NCBI RefSeq assembly: GCF_016919405.1
Contig: NZ_CP070353.1
Span: 434,001 to 498,000 of the forward strand
DNA length: 64,000 bases
Source of the DNA: Ensifer sp. PDNC004
Lineage (GTDB): Bacteria; Pseudomonadota; Alphaproteobacteria; Rhizobiales; Rhizobiaceae
Direction: 5' to 3'
Position numbers and translations under genes: made by a program. How positions within the stretch are numbered: position 1 is the first letter of the stretch; each line of letters begins with the position of its first letter. Positions 27,736 through 36,630 of the stretch are shown here, piece after piece. The notes beneath the pieces are model-generated. The model was not told the origin of the DNA and made no database searches. It was given only the letters and a program-made list of their open reading frames with translations.

Positions 27736-28476
27736 ATGAGCGCCCTTGAGAGCAACACGGCTGAGTGGCCAGCCGAAGGCGCCATCATCCCGATCGATGC
27801 GGTCGATGTCCGCGTTGCCGGCGCAGCCCATCCGTTTCACCTGGAGGAGGTGGAGCGCGCACAGGAAAACTGGCAACGGGAGATCGCCGCCAATCCGCAT
27901 CTCTTCGATGGGCGCATGGTGCTGCTGAAGGCGCTTCGCATCGACGACGGCCGGCTACGGGGCGAGGGGCATGTGGTGCCCTATTCGACCTTTCTCTGGT
28001 GGCGGAAGACGCGGGCAAAGGGTGCCTTTCATCTCTTCGCCATGCCGGCGATCCTTTCCTCCGACGGTGCGCTGATTCTGGTGCGCATGGGCGGGCATAC
28101 CGCCAATCCCGGCCGGGTCTACAGCCCCTCCGGTTCGCTGGAGCCCGAGGATATCGTCGATGGCGGCTGCGACATCGACGGCAATATCCGCCGCGAGGCG
28201 ATGGAAGAAACCGGCATCGACCTTTCGCTCGCGACGGTGGAGCCCGGTTATCACCTGCTGCATATGGGCCGCGCCGTGACGCTCATCCGCGTCTATCGCT
28301 ATCCGGAGAAGGCGGCAGCGCTGGTTGCGCGCGTTGCCGCGCATATCGCCGTCGATCCCGAACCGGAGATCGACGAGGCGATCGCGGTTTTTGGCCCGGA
28401 CCCCGTGGCGCACAACTATCCGCCCTTCATCCCGCCGATCCTCGACTGGCTGTTCCGGCGTGAGAAGCCGCTCTGA
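27736..28476 (+). CDS. Nudix-hydrolase-like protein with stretched Nudix box (246 aa)
   Basis: The Nudix-box end RREAMEETGIDL is intact, and the opening SGSLEPED matches the first half, but the spacer between the leading Gly and REAxEE is longer than the normal GX5EX7REUXEEXGU because of an insert containing GGCDIDGN. The remaining fold (PAILSSDGALILVRMGG strands) is as expected. It probably hydrolyses a nucleoside-diphosphate-linked compound if active. Coupled to the EEP gene upstream. Confidence 0.75.
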   Translation: MSALESNTAEWPAEGAIIPIDAVDVRVAGAAHPFHLEEVERAQENWQREIAANPHLFDGRMVLLKALRIDDGRLRGEGHVVPYSTFLWWRKTRAKGAFHLFAMPAILSSDGALILVRMGGHTANPGRVYSPSGSLEPEDIVDGGCDIDGNIRREAMEETGIDLSLATVEPGYHLLHMGRAVTLIRVYRYPEKAAALVARVAAHIAVDPEPEIDEAIAVFGPDPVAHNYPPFIPPILDWLFRREKPL

Positions 28477-28727
28477 TTTTGAGTCAACGGGGCGTCGTAT
28501 CCTCTTGTATTCGCGTGCTTTAGCGCGGGTTTCCTGATGGCTGCGCGACGGCGGATGGACGCCGGCTGAGTCCGGGCGGGCTTTTGGCCGCTTGGACGGC
28601 GAGGCATGCTGCGGGAGTGGGAGCTAAAGAAAACGTGATCCGCGTCGAGTTGTGTACCGGTGCTTTTAAGTCTTGCCGCCCGCGTCCCAACGCTGCAAAG
28701 TTCGGGCATATTCGCAAGGGGACATGA

Positions 28728-29645
28728 ATGGCGCTCAGCTACGCGATCTACGACGTCTTCACCGACAGGCGACTGGAGGGCAATCCGCTGGCGGTGGTTT
28801 TCGGTGCCGATTGGCTGGAGGACGGGGCGATGCAGGCGATCGCGCAGGAATTCAACCTGTCCGAGACGGTGTTCATTCGCAGGCCCGGTGGTGCCGCACA
28901 TACGGCGAAGCTGCGGATCTTCACGCCCAGTCAGGAGCTGCCCTTTGCCGGCCATCCGACCGTCGGCGCGGCCGTGGCGATCGCCGAGGCGCAGCACGGC
29001 GCGATCGAAGAGGGCATCGACCTCGTTCAGGTACTGGAGGAAAAGGTGGGGCCGGTGCGCTGTGCCGTGCGGCTCAAGGCCGGGCAGGCGAGCTTTGCCG
29101 AATTCGACCTGCCGCGCAAATCCGTCAGGCTCGACGCACGCTTCGACCGACAGGCGATCGCAGATGCACTGAGCCTGAAGCTCTCGCAGATCGGCTTCGA
29201 GAATCACGTGCCCTCGTTCTGGAGCGCGGGCGCACCCTTCGTCATGGTGCCGGTGCATGATGTTGCGGCCGCTTCGTCGATCGAGTTCGATTCGCTGCGC
29301 TGGGAGCAATTGACGCCGATGGCCGAGGGTCGGCTTGCCGCGGCTTACGTCTATTGTCGCGGCGGCGTGAACCACACGGCGCGCTTCCATGCTCGCAAGT
29401 TCGGGCCCGGTGCCGGCAACCTTGAGGATCCGGCGACCGGCTCGGCCGTCGCGGCCCTTTCCGGCGCGATCCATTATTTCGACCAGTTCGTCGACGGACA
29501 TCATCCGGTGCTCGTCGAGCAGGGCGTGGAAATGGGGCGGCCGTCCTTCATCCACCTGCATCTCGACATTGCGGGCGGCGAGATCAGCAATGCCCGTATC
29601 GGTGGCCATGCAGTGAAGATCGCAGCCGGCGAACTCTACCTCTGA
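28728..29645 (+). CDS. PhzF-family isomerase-like protein (305 aa)
   Basis: Diaminopimelate-epimerase-like fold. N-terminal YDVFTDRRLEGNPLAVVF, the catalytic-Glu segment EFNLSETVFI (about residues 41-50), the ELPFAGHPTVGAA turn and the C-terminal FGPGAGNLEDPATGSAVAAL are classic PhzF-family motifs. True PhzF acts in phenazine synthesis, but no phenazine genes are near, so this is one of the many general paralogues of unknown substrate. Confidence 0.88.
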   Translation: MALSYAIYDVFTDRRLEGNPLAVVFGADWLEDGAMQAIAQEFNLSETVFIRRPGGAAHTAKLRIFTPSQELPFAGHPTVGAAVAIAEAQHGAIEEGIDLVQVLEEKVGPVRCAVRLKAGQASFAEFDLPRKSVRLDARFDRQAIADALSLKLSQIGFENHVPSFWSAGAPFVMVPVHDVAAASSIEFDSLRWEQLTPMAEGRLAAAYVYCRGGVNHTARFHARKFGPGAGNLEDPATGSAVAALSGAIHYFDQFVDGHHPVLVEQGVEMGRPSFIHLHLDIAGGEISNARIGGHAVKIAAGELYL

Positions 29646-29700
29646 GGCATAGATGTATGCTTTGGAAAATTGAGCTTAATCAGCGCTTTAATAGAAGTTT

Positions 29701-29776
<76 letters not shown>

Positions 29777-29910
29777 ATCCATGGCGTCGCTTTAGCGCAC
29801 GACCTCATCACACTCAAGAGGGTATTTGCATCTCGCGATGAGAAACTCACAGCCGTTTCCGCCGGAGCGGTCGGAAACGGCCAGAGTCTTGCCTTCAATC
29901 GTTCCCGGGC

Positions 29911-30480
29911 TCAGCGCACGTCGATGAAGTTGCCCCTGAGGTCGAAGCGGCAATTGAAGAAGGTGGCGCCGCGGCTGCCATCGTAGTTGCCCTGCACCCA
30001 ATAATAGCGGCCGCTTCGGAAGGCCATGTTGACGGTGATGCGATTGGGGCGCACGCCGAAGGCGGCGGAGGCTTCGCCCTGGCAGAAGCGCGGCATCATC
30101 CTTGCGTCGACACGATCCGGCTGTTGCGTGTCGTCATATTGCGGCGGCCGCTCCGGGCGTGGCCGTGTGTTTCCGCCGGCCGACGTGACACGGCAGACGC
30201 CATTGCCGGCGCCCCGGCGGGTGTAACTGATCGAGGGCGAACCATCGCGGTTGACGCTGATCGAGACCGTGGTTCGTCCCTAGCTCGCCTCGTAGTAGTC
30301 CTTGCTGAACCGCTTCAGGCGTGCTTCGCTACCGTTGATGTAGACGGGACCGCCCCGATCGGCGTGGACCTCGATGCGGCCGGGGCAGCTGGCGTTGAAG
30401 AACGGCAGGTCTGCTCTCGCCTCCGTGGCAACGCCGGCAAGGATACCGACGAGCATTCCTGTGGCGATCGTACTGCGCAT
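29911..30480 (-). pseudogene. Secreted protein gene interrupted by an in-frame amber codon
   Basis: From ATG 30480 (GGAGAGG 8 nt upstream) a signal peptide (MRSTIATGMLVGILAG...ATEARA) leads into a mature part with FFNASCPGRIEVHADRGG. A single TAG at 30282-30280 interrupts after KDYYEAS. The same frame then stays open for 123 codons (GRTTVSISVNRDGSPSISY ... RFCQGEASAAF ... FNCRFDLRGNFIDVR) to 29911. The continuation has the same cysteine-bearing secreted character. It is either a nonsense mutation or a base-call error; no suppressor evidence. Function unknown. Confidence 0.75.
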
Positions 30481-30776
30481 GGGGATAACCTCTCCAATCA
30501 TCGCTCGTATCGTCTGCCCCGCTTCGTTGCAGTATGCCGAGCATGCGGCTCGCGTCAAACGGGTCTTTCGTCGCGTTTCCCCTTTGGCCTGTACCTGCAG
30601 GGCGCGCGGAGCTGGTCGTAACGCGCCTGGCGGAGGCAGGGCAAGTTCTCCACAGGGGGTGCGCTAGCCCCATGAAATTTTTCAAAAGATTTTCACAAAG
30701 GCGCTGGACAACCAAGCCGAACGCCTTTATACGCCCCCTCACGACAGCAGCGGGACATACCGCAGCGGTCGCGGAT

Positions 30777-30852
<76 letters not shown>

Positions 30853-31168
30853 AAACTTCTCCTAAAGCGCTGATTAGATTAGAATTCCTACACTCGTGAC
30901 TATCGCGTGCGCTCGGGTTCCGGGGCAAATGTCGCGGCGCGTTTTCCGTTCTCAAAACAAGCCGGTTCGATCTTGCGAGCCCAGTGCGGAGCGCGCCCTG
31001 CTGGCCCGCGGGGCGGGCGGCGCGTGGGATCGCGAGGACAGGACTGTGCCAGCGTGATCGGCCTTTCGCCAAGCAAGCGACGATACTGCTGTTGCCGCGC
31101 TCAACGTCTCGCTCGACACGTGCGACGGCTGGGCCGCCGTCGCTGCCATATCTTGCAAGTCGCGTGAA

Positions 31169-31609
31169 TCACTTGGTCGGAAAATAGCGCAGGGTTCCGG
31201 CGAGCCGGGGGCCGGTCGAACCCTTGGTGTCCATCGGATGATTGATGCCGTCGTTGACCGGCAATTCTTCAAAATCAAAGGGGCTTACACCCTCCAGGCA
31301 GGCTGCGTTGACGCCGTAGAAATCGGGGTTGGAGCGCGGCTTGTGAAAGGTGTAGATGCCGCATTTCGAGCAAAAGAAGTGCTCTGCTGCATGTGTGTTG
31401 AACTGATACCTGGTCAGGGCCTCGCCGCCCGAAAGCACGGTCACCCCGTCCTTGGCCGCCGAGACGGCAACTGCGCCCTTCAGCTGGCAGTAGGAGCAGG
31501 TGCAGCGGCGGGCCGTATGAAGACCATTCTTTAGCCGAACATTGAAGCGAACCGTCTTGCAGTGGCAGGCGCCGTTGAGGTCCTGAGCGTCGAAATTCAT
31601 GGAAAACAT
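31169..31609 (-). CDS. GFA-family (glutathione-dependent formaldehyde-activating-like) protein (146 aa)
   Basis: Zinc-binding GFA/CENP-V fold. Cysteine pattern: GACHCKTVRF, RRCTCSYCQLKG and FFCSKCGIYTFH, giving the seven zinc-ligand cysteines typical of the family. Archetype Gfa binds S-hydroxymethylglutathione, but most family members are uncharacterised. An inner ATG at 31600 (MNFDAQ) is an alternative start. Confidence 0.88.
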   Translation of the reverse strand: MFSMNFDAQDLNGACHCKTVRFNVRLKNGLHTARRCTCSYCQLKGAVAVSAAKDGVTVLSGGEALTRYQFNTHAAEHFFCSKCGIYTFHKPRSNPDFYGVNAACLEGVSPFDFEELPVNDGINHPMDTKGSTGPRLAGTLRYFPTK

Positions 31610-31798
31610 CCGTCTGGTCTGAGCCGAATTGATGCCTGTTCCATACGGGCTGGATCAAGGATCCTCAAGTGCTGGCCGCAAGGCAGCGTATCGGAGGCTT
31701 ACCGGTCGGCGCGACAACCTTGAGGCCACTTGTGCGGCCGGACCGTCAGCGCCGTCAGGCTTCCGTTGCCGCCATGCTTTCGAGGTCCGCAGGCCCAG

Positions 31799-32344
31799 TC
31801 AATCGACGGTGCAGTTGGGATAGAGTCCGTTGATGACGGTCACACCCGAACCGGGGGCGGTCGCAAGGCTCATGAAGCCCGCTGCAGCGACCCGGCTGGC
31901 CGCAGCATTGCTGGTCGGCGACACCAGGACCGTCTTTGCTATTGCCCAGTGACCGGCCGGATTGTTGTCGAACGTCGCCGTCCACGGAAACGCAAGCGGT
32001 TGGTCAACACGCGCCGCATTGACGTGGATATCGGCGTCACCGATCTGCGCTGTCGCGCCGAGTGCCGGGTTTACCACGGCGCCAATATCAACTTTCACGA
32101 TACATTGGGCCGAAGGCATGGCCAGGCGCGCCGCATCGTCGCTGGCGAAGTGGAAAAACGTCAGCATCGGCGGCGAGCCGCTGACGCCGAAGTTCGCGGC
32201 GACCCAGGACACGGTGCCGGCCGGAAGCGTGGCCGTCACACCGCGATAAAGCGCGTAGGCCTCGGCTGACGCCGGTGCCGCCATTGCTGTTGTAGCCGCT
32301 ACTGTGAGCGCAAGGAGCGCGCCGTTCCACCTTCCTGTCGACAT
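31799..32344 (-). CDS. Exported hypothetical protein (181 aa)
   Basis: Signal peptide (about residues 1-28, ending PASAEA) followed by a beta-rich domain with two widely separated cysteines (AQCIVKV and the C-terminal PNCTVD). Start at ATG 32344 with GGGGAA upstream. No family recognised. Periplasmic or secreted by prediction. Confidence 0.65.
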   Translation of the reverse strand: MSTGRWNGALLALTVAATTAMAAPASAEAYALYRGVTATLPAGTVSWVAANFGVSGSPPMLTFFHFASDDAARLAMPSAQCIVKVDIGAVVNPALGATAQIGDADIHVNAARVDQPLAFPWTATFDNNPAGHWAIAKTVLVSPTSNAAASRVAAAGFMSLATAPGSGVTVINGLYPNCTVD

Positions 32345-32630
32345 TTCTGTTCCCCCGTCGCTTCCGTTCAATCATCCCGACAGACATCTTTCGCATGCAA
32401 CCAGGGATAGTCAAGGCGCCGTCAGGAATGGTTCTTTGATCGGGTTGGTAAAAGGCTGGGCTTGTGGGCATGGCGCGGCCGGGCGGGGGCTTTGTCATCC
32501 GCCAGACGCACCTGTTGCCGTCATGCAACAGGTGCGTCACCAATCCTGCGCCTGCAGATTGTCCTCTTGCCGGGGAAGTAAACTCGTGTAATTTTCGCCA
32601 AATCGGAACTCAAACTAGAGGAGGCATACG

Positions 32631-32726
32631 ATGAAGATCAATTTTGTGCAGATGCTTGCCTCTGGTGGAGTGGCATGCTCGTCACGACGACCACGCCGCA
32701 ATGCTATGGGTTACTTTGGCGCATAA
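32631..32726 (+). CDS. Possible small ORF (31 aa)
   Basis: ATG at 32631 has a very strong AGAGGAGG ribosome site 7-8 nt upstream. The 31 residues include one hydrophobic/Cys segment (MLASGGVACSS) and a basic tail (RRPRRNA). The rest of the 513-bp interval 32345-32857 has no other gene. The strong ribosome site is the only real support; it could be a decayed start of a longer gene. Confidence 0.3.
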   Translation: MKINFVQMLASGGVACSSRRPRRNAMGYFGA

Positions 32727-32857
32727 GCGTCGCCCACGTTCCGCCTTTTCGTATTTTCCATTTTGACTTGATGTGACCGGTTCCCGGAACGTATTTCCGT
32801 GTCCGCGCGCATCTATAATCTAGAGGGCCCGACCGCTTTGCGCGGCGGGAAACAATC

Positions 32858-33127
32858 ATGCGCGAATTGCACTTGAACGCCGCCGGCACTCTGCCGGCGA
32901 TCATGGACGACTTGTTTCGAACGTTCGGCTTCCGCCGTACGGTCGGTGCTTTCCTCCGTGCCGTCTGGAGGCGTCAGCGGACGCTCAACCAGATCAGCCA
33001 CCTCTCCGACCGCATGCTGCGCGACATCGGCGCGGAAGCGGAAGAAGGCATGAAGAAGCCGGAAATCGCCGACATCTCGCTCTGGCAGATGCCGGTCGGC
33101 TACCCGGTGATGATCAAACACAATTGA
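32858..33127 (+). CDS. DUF1127-domain small protein (89 aa)
   Basis: The C-terminal half carries the DUF1127 (YjiS-like) signature: WRRQRTLNQISHLSDRMLRDIG followed by a short tail ending MIKHN. In alphaproteobacteria such small Arg-rich proteins bind RNA/RNase E or influence stress and phosphate responses (family knowledge; not shown for this one). A strong intrinsic terminator follows immediately. Confidence 0.85.
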   Translation: MRELHLNAAGTLPAIMDDLFRTFGFRRTVGAFLRAVWRRQRTLNQISHLSDRMLRDIGAEAEEGMKKPEIADISLWQMPVGYPVMIKHN

Positions 33128-33152
33128 GGCCCGCTTCGGCGGGCCTTTTTTC
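33128..33152 (+). terminator. Rho-independent terminator of the DUF1127 gene
   Basis: GGCCCGC-TTCG-GCGGGCC with a UUCG tetraloop followed by TTTTTT, starting right at the DUF1127 stop codon. Confidence 0.92.
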
Positions 33153-33199
33153 CCGCAGCAACCGGCGGCCGATGAACGTCGGGTCCAAGGACAATCGGC

Positions 33200-33400
33200 T
33201 CACTGGGGGACTGGCGCGGCGAGCTTGGCCGCGCAGTCATGCTTGATCATTGCCGCGGCAAGGTTCTCCCGCCCCTTGCCGGTCGCCTTGGCCTTTGCTG
33301 CCGCCATGTCCCGGCACCAGCCTGCATCGAGAACCTCTTCCGGAATGTGCGGGATGCAGGACGAGAGAAGCAGCAGCGAACAGAGGAAGACGACGCGCAT
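33200..33400 (-). CDS. Small lipoprotein (66 aa)
   Basis: Short signal with lipobox LLLLSSC (Cys about residue 15), then a helical, Ala/Lys-rich mature part with two further cysteines. GGAG 8 nt before the ATG. Likely lipid-anchored in the envelope; function unknown. Confidence 0.7.
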   Translation of the reverse strand: MRVVFLCSLLLLSSCIPHIPEEVLDAGWCRDMAAAKAKATGKGRENLAAAMIKHDCAAKLAAPVPQ

Positions 33401-33732
33401 TCAGGGCTCCACGGGTGGTGTTGAATTCATAGCATTGGCAAGCCAGAAGGGAACAGGGTGGTGAACCGGCCAACAGGTTAGCCCGACGGGGGCCGGCCGC
33501 ACGGCAGCCCCTGACCAATCAGGCTTGGCAGGCTAGCGTCCTATGTTTCGGGAAGGCAAATGACTTTCTGCGAGATCGGGCCGACGTGTGACCACGGCCT
33601 CCCGCCGGCCGCATGGGCGGGTTTTCCCTGATTATATCGACGAGCGTGCTTGCCCGCTTTGCTCAATTAGCTATGACGGTAACAAGGTCGGGACATCCGG
33701 CATCTGAAACCGCGGGTGGAAGTGCAGCAGCG

Positions 33733-35304
33733 ATGACGGGCACCACGAATATTATTGACGCGCGCGCGCGCAGCGACGAGGCCCTGCAGGCGATCGGCTC
33801 CGACGTGCTGATCGTCGGATCGGGGGCCGCGGCCTGCGCCATGGCGACGCGGCTTCTGGCGGCAGGGTTGAAGGTCACGTTGCTAGAAACCGGCGACAAC
33901 CTCGTCAACTCCGACAGCTCGCCCTTCTTCGAGATCGCCAACCAGGAACCGTTCGGGCTTTCATTCCAGATCGGCGGGGCGACCAACCTCTGGTCCGGGC
34001 GCGTCGCGCCGCTTGAAGACGTCGACCTGACGTCATGCAACGACTGGCCGCTGGAGCGGGCGGAACTCGACGGCTACTACCAGCAGGCGATCGAGCTGCT
34101 GCAACTGAAGCCGATCGACGATATCGACCGGGTGCCCGCCTATGACGGCGGCGCGGCGCCTTGGCGGGATTTCGTTTCCGACCCGGCGGTCTCGGTCAAG
34201 CGATTCCAGTGGAGCCGCCCGGCCTTCAACGGTCAGGACTATCTGAAGGCGCTTGCGGGCAAGAACCCTGATCTCACCATCGTCTATAATTGCCGGGTGC
34301 TGCAGGTGATCCCGACCGCTGCCGGGGATCGCGTCGGCGCAGTGCGGGCGGCGATCGGCGAGGGGCGGACCGTGGAGCTTTCCGCCCCGGAATTCGTGCT
34401 TTGCGCCGGCGGGCTTGAAAACCCGCGCATCATGCTGAACAGCCGCCAGGGCGGGTTTCTGGCAAACGACAATATCGGCCGCTTCTTTTCGACCCATCCG
34501 AAGGCGAATGTCGGGCGCATTCATCTGTTCAAGACGGTGAAGACGGCGGGGCCAATGTTCAGCGACCACAAGAGCGGTAGCAGCTCGCTGCGCTTTGGTG
34601 TCGGCGTGCGCAAGGATCGGAAGAGAGACCAGCTGAACCACTATGTTCAGTTTTCGCCACGGTTTGAATCGATCGGGCTCAAGCTTCTCGAACATGCGCA
34701 GCACGTGGTGGCTGCCGGCGAGGGTGGCGATCGCCCGCAATCGACCTTGCGTCGTCGCCTGACCTCGGTGCTGGCGGTTGTCGGCCAGGTCGCCTTCAAC
34801 GTCATCGGCAAGATGGGGTTGCTCGGGCCGGGCGGTTCGATCCTGGTCGTGCGCGGTTTCTTCGACCAGCATCCCAATGCCGAGCACAGGGTCGAGCTGA
34901 GCGAGGCGCGCGATCCCCATGGGCTGCCGAAGGGCGTCGTGCGCTGGTCGCTGACGGAGGAGGACCAGGCGTCGATCCGCGAATTTCTCGACGAGCTCTC
35001 GGGGCTGCTGCTGCGTCACAATATCGGCAAGCTGATCCCGACGCTTCCGCCGGTGGGCAAGCCCTGGGACATCACCGGCATCCATTCCCATTTCATGGGC
35101 ACGACGCGCATGGGCCGCTCGGCCGACATGTCCGTCATCGATCGCGATGGCCGGGTGCACGGCGTCGAAAACCTCTATGCGGCGGGCGCCTCGGTCTTCA
35201 CGTCCTACGGCTACGCCAATCCAGTACTGACAGTCATGGCGCTTGCAATGCTTACCGCCGATAAGATATGCCAGCGCCACAAAACAAAGGCGGGTAATCC
35301 ATGA
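33733..35304 (+). CDS. GMC-family FAD-dependent oxidoreductase (523 aa)
   Basis: FAD-binding GMC oxidoreductase. N-terminal ADP-binding motif VLIVGSGAAACAMATRL (about residues 25-41), the NLWSGR substrate/FAD segment and the C-terminal HFMGTTRMG...NLYAAGASVFTSYGYANP, which holds the active-site His/Asn region of the family. Start uncertain: ATG 33733 is chosen because it sits just before the FAD motif, while ATG 33613 adds 40 residues lacking a good ribosome site. Overlaps the methyltransferase start by 4 bp (ATGA), so both are co-translated. Alcohol or sugar oxidation likely. Confidence 0.85.
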   Translation: MTGTTNIIDARARSDEALQAIGSDVLIVGSGAAACAMATRLLAAGLKVTLLETGDNLVNSDSSPFFEIANQEPFGLSFQIGGATNLWSGRVAPLEDVDLTSCNDWPLERAELDGYYQQAIELLQLKPIDDIDRVPAYDGGAAPWRDFVSDPAVSVKRFQWSRPAFNGQDYLKALAGKNPDLTIVYNCRVLQVIPTAAGDRVGAVRAAIGEGRTVELSAPEFVLCAGGLENPRIMLNSRQGGFLANDNIGRFFSTHPKANVGRIHLFKTVKTAGPMFSDHKSGSSSLRFGVGVRKDRKRDQLNHYVQFSPRFESIGLKLLEHAQHVVAAGEGGDRPQSTLRRRLTSVLAVVGQVAFNVIGKMGLLGPGGSILVVRGFFDQHPNAEHRVELSEARDPHGLPKGVVRWSLTEEDQASIREFLDELSGLLLRHNIGKLIPTLPPVGKPWDITGIHSHFMGTTRMGRSADMSVIDRDGRVHGVENLYAAGASVFTSYGYANPVLTVMALAMLTADKICQRHKTKAGNP

Positions 35305-36032
35305 CGGAAATGACTTCCCCGGAACTCAGCGGCAAGGAACAGCGGGCGAAACGCACGCGCTGGCAAAAGCTCTCGCGTAAGAACTACTTCGGGGGAAAGC
35401 TTTCGACGAAGAACCTGGTGCGGCTATGCCAGGAAAATGCTTCGAACAAGCGCACGATCATCGTTCACACCGAAGACGTTGACTATACTGAGTTTTTCCC
35501 GAACTCGTTCCTGGTCTCGAAGTCCGATCGCAAGAAGGCCGATCTCGTCGTCGACACGCATTACCATCTCGATGCGATCGAGAGCGAAAGCTACGATATC
35601 GTGCTCTGTACCGGCCTGCTCGAGCATGTTCCCGATCCGCAGCGGCTGATCGACGACATGCGCCGGATTTTGAAGCCGAACGGCAAGCTGATCATCTCCG
35701 CCTCGGCGGTGTTCTCCTTCCATGAGGGGCCCGAGAACTATTTCCACTTCACGCCCTTCTCCTTCAAGATGCTGTTCAAGGACTGGAGCGAGATCGAAGA
35801 CCTGCGCGGCTCGAGCATGCCGTTCGAGACGATCGGCATTCTGATGCAGCGCATCCTTCTGCAGTGCGACGTGTTTCCGCTGGCGCGGCCGTTCATCGAA
35901 CTCATGGCGCGCTCGGCCCGGTTCTTCGACGTCTTCATTACTCAGCAGTACGATACGACGTGGAAATACACCGACGATCACAAGATCGATTCGATGATGC
36001 CTTCCAATATTCAAGCCGTGGTGAGGAAATAG
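35301..36032 (+). CDS. Class I SAM-dependent methyltransferase (243 aa)
   Basis: Methyltransf_11-type fold. The core segment SYDIVLCTGLLEHVPDPQRLIDDMRRILKPNGKL is typical (motifs II-III), but the usual glycine-rich motif I near the N-terminus is poorly formed (KKADLVVDTHYHLDAI). Overlaps the upstream GMC gene by ATGA. Together with the GT2 gene downstream this suggests surface-glycan or small-molecule tailoring, which is inference. Confidence 0.8.
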   Translation: MTEMTSPELSGKEQRAKRTRWQKLSRKNYFGGKLSTKNLVRLCQENASNKRTIIVHTEDVDYTEFFPNSFLVSKSDRKKADLVVDTHYHLDAIESESYDIVLCTGLLEHVPDPQRLIDDMRRILKPNGKLIISASAVFSFHEGPENYFHFTPFSFKMLFKDWSEIEDLRGSSMPFETIGILMQRILLQCDVFPLARPFIELMARSARFFDVFITQQYDTTWKYTDDHKIDSMMPSNIQAVVRK

Positions 36033-36096
36033 CGCGGGCCTAGCTCGCGAACGGGGCGATACCCCGTCGCCACTTCGCTTTCGCAATCCGGATAAA

Positions 36097-36136
36097 GATC
36101 ACCCACGGGCGCCGCCCGTGGGTGATTGCGTTTTCG
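36097..36136. terminator. Strong palindromic terminator between convergent genes
   Basis: ATCACCCACGGGCG and its complement form a 13-14 bp stem followed by TGCGTTTT. It lies between the convergent methyltransferase (+) and the small membrane protein gene (-), and likely serves both directions. Confidence 0.75.
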
Positions 36137-36157
36137 GCGCCGGGCGCTATCGGGCGA

Positions 36158-36403
36158 TTACGGGCTCGTCGCAGGCTGCGTCGTCGACGGCTGCGTGGTT
36201 GTTGCAGGCGGTGTCGCCGACTGGTCTGTCGTTGCGGGCTGCTGGGTCGTCGCTGGCTGCTCGGTGGTTGCTGGCTGTGTCGTCGTCGTTGCCGGTGCTG
36301 TCTCGGTTGCCTGCTGGTTCGCCCCCGGTTTGAGGAACATCACTGCAAGTACAATGAGCACGACGACAACCACGATACCGATGATGGTGTTTCGATTCAT
36401 CAA
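36158..36403 (-). CDS. Small single-TM protein with Thr/Gln/Pro repeat tail (81 aa)
   Basis: MNRNT start, one hydrophobic helix (about residues 6-25, GIVVVVVLIVLAVMFL), then a low-complexity tail made of about ten imperfect TTQPA/TQP-type repeats. The tail may be an extended periplasmic stretch. Repeat number could vary among strains by slippage. Function unknown; same N-terminal design as the 47-aa protein at 7153. Confidence 0.65.
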   Translation of the reverse strand: MMNRNTIIGIVVVVVLIVLAVMFLKPGANQQATETAPATTTTQPATTEQPATTQQPATTDQSATPPATTTQPSTTQPATSP

Positions 36404-36630
36404 GGCTTCTCCTCAGGTTAAGTGCCTTGAAGCTGTAAATGGAGCGGTTGGTCGAATTATCAACAGGCCGGTTCGCGGGTCGGTTGAAAAAGACATGCCG
36501 AGCGTGGCGCGGAGAGGCTGGTACCGCCCGGCACATGCATCCGCAACTGGTGTGTGGGGGTCGGCGAGGTGGTTTTACCCCAAAGACAGCCGGCTAAATG
36601 AAGCTGCAAGCGCGAGCCAACAAACGCGCT

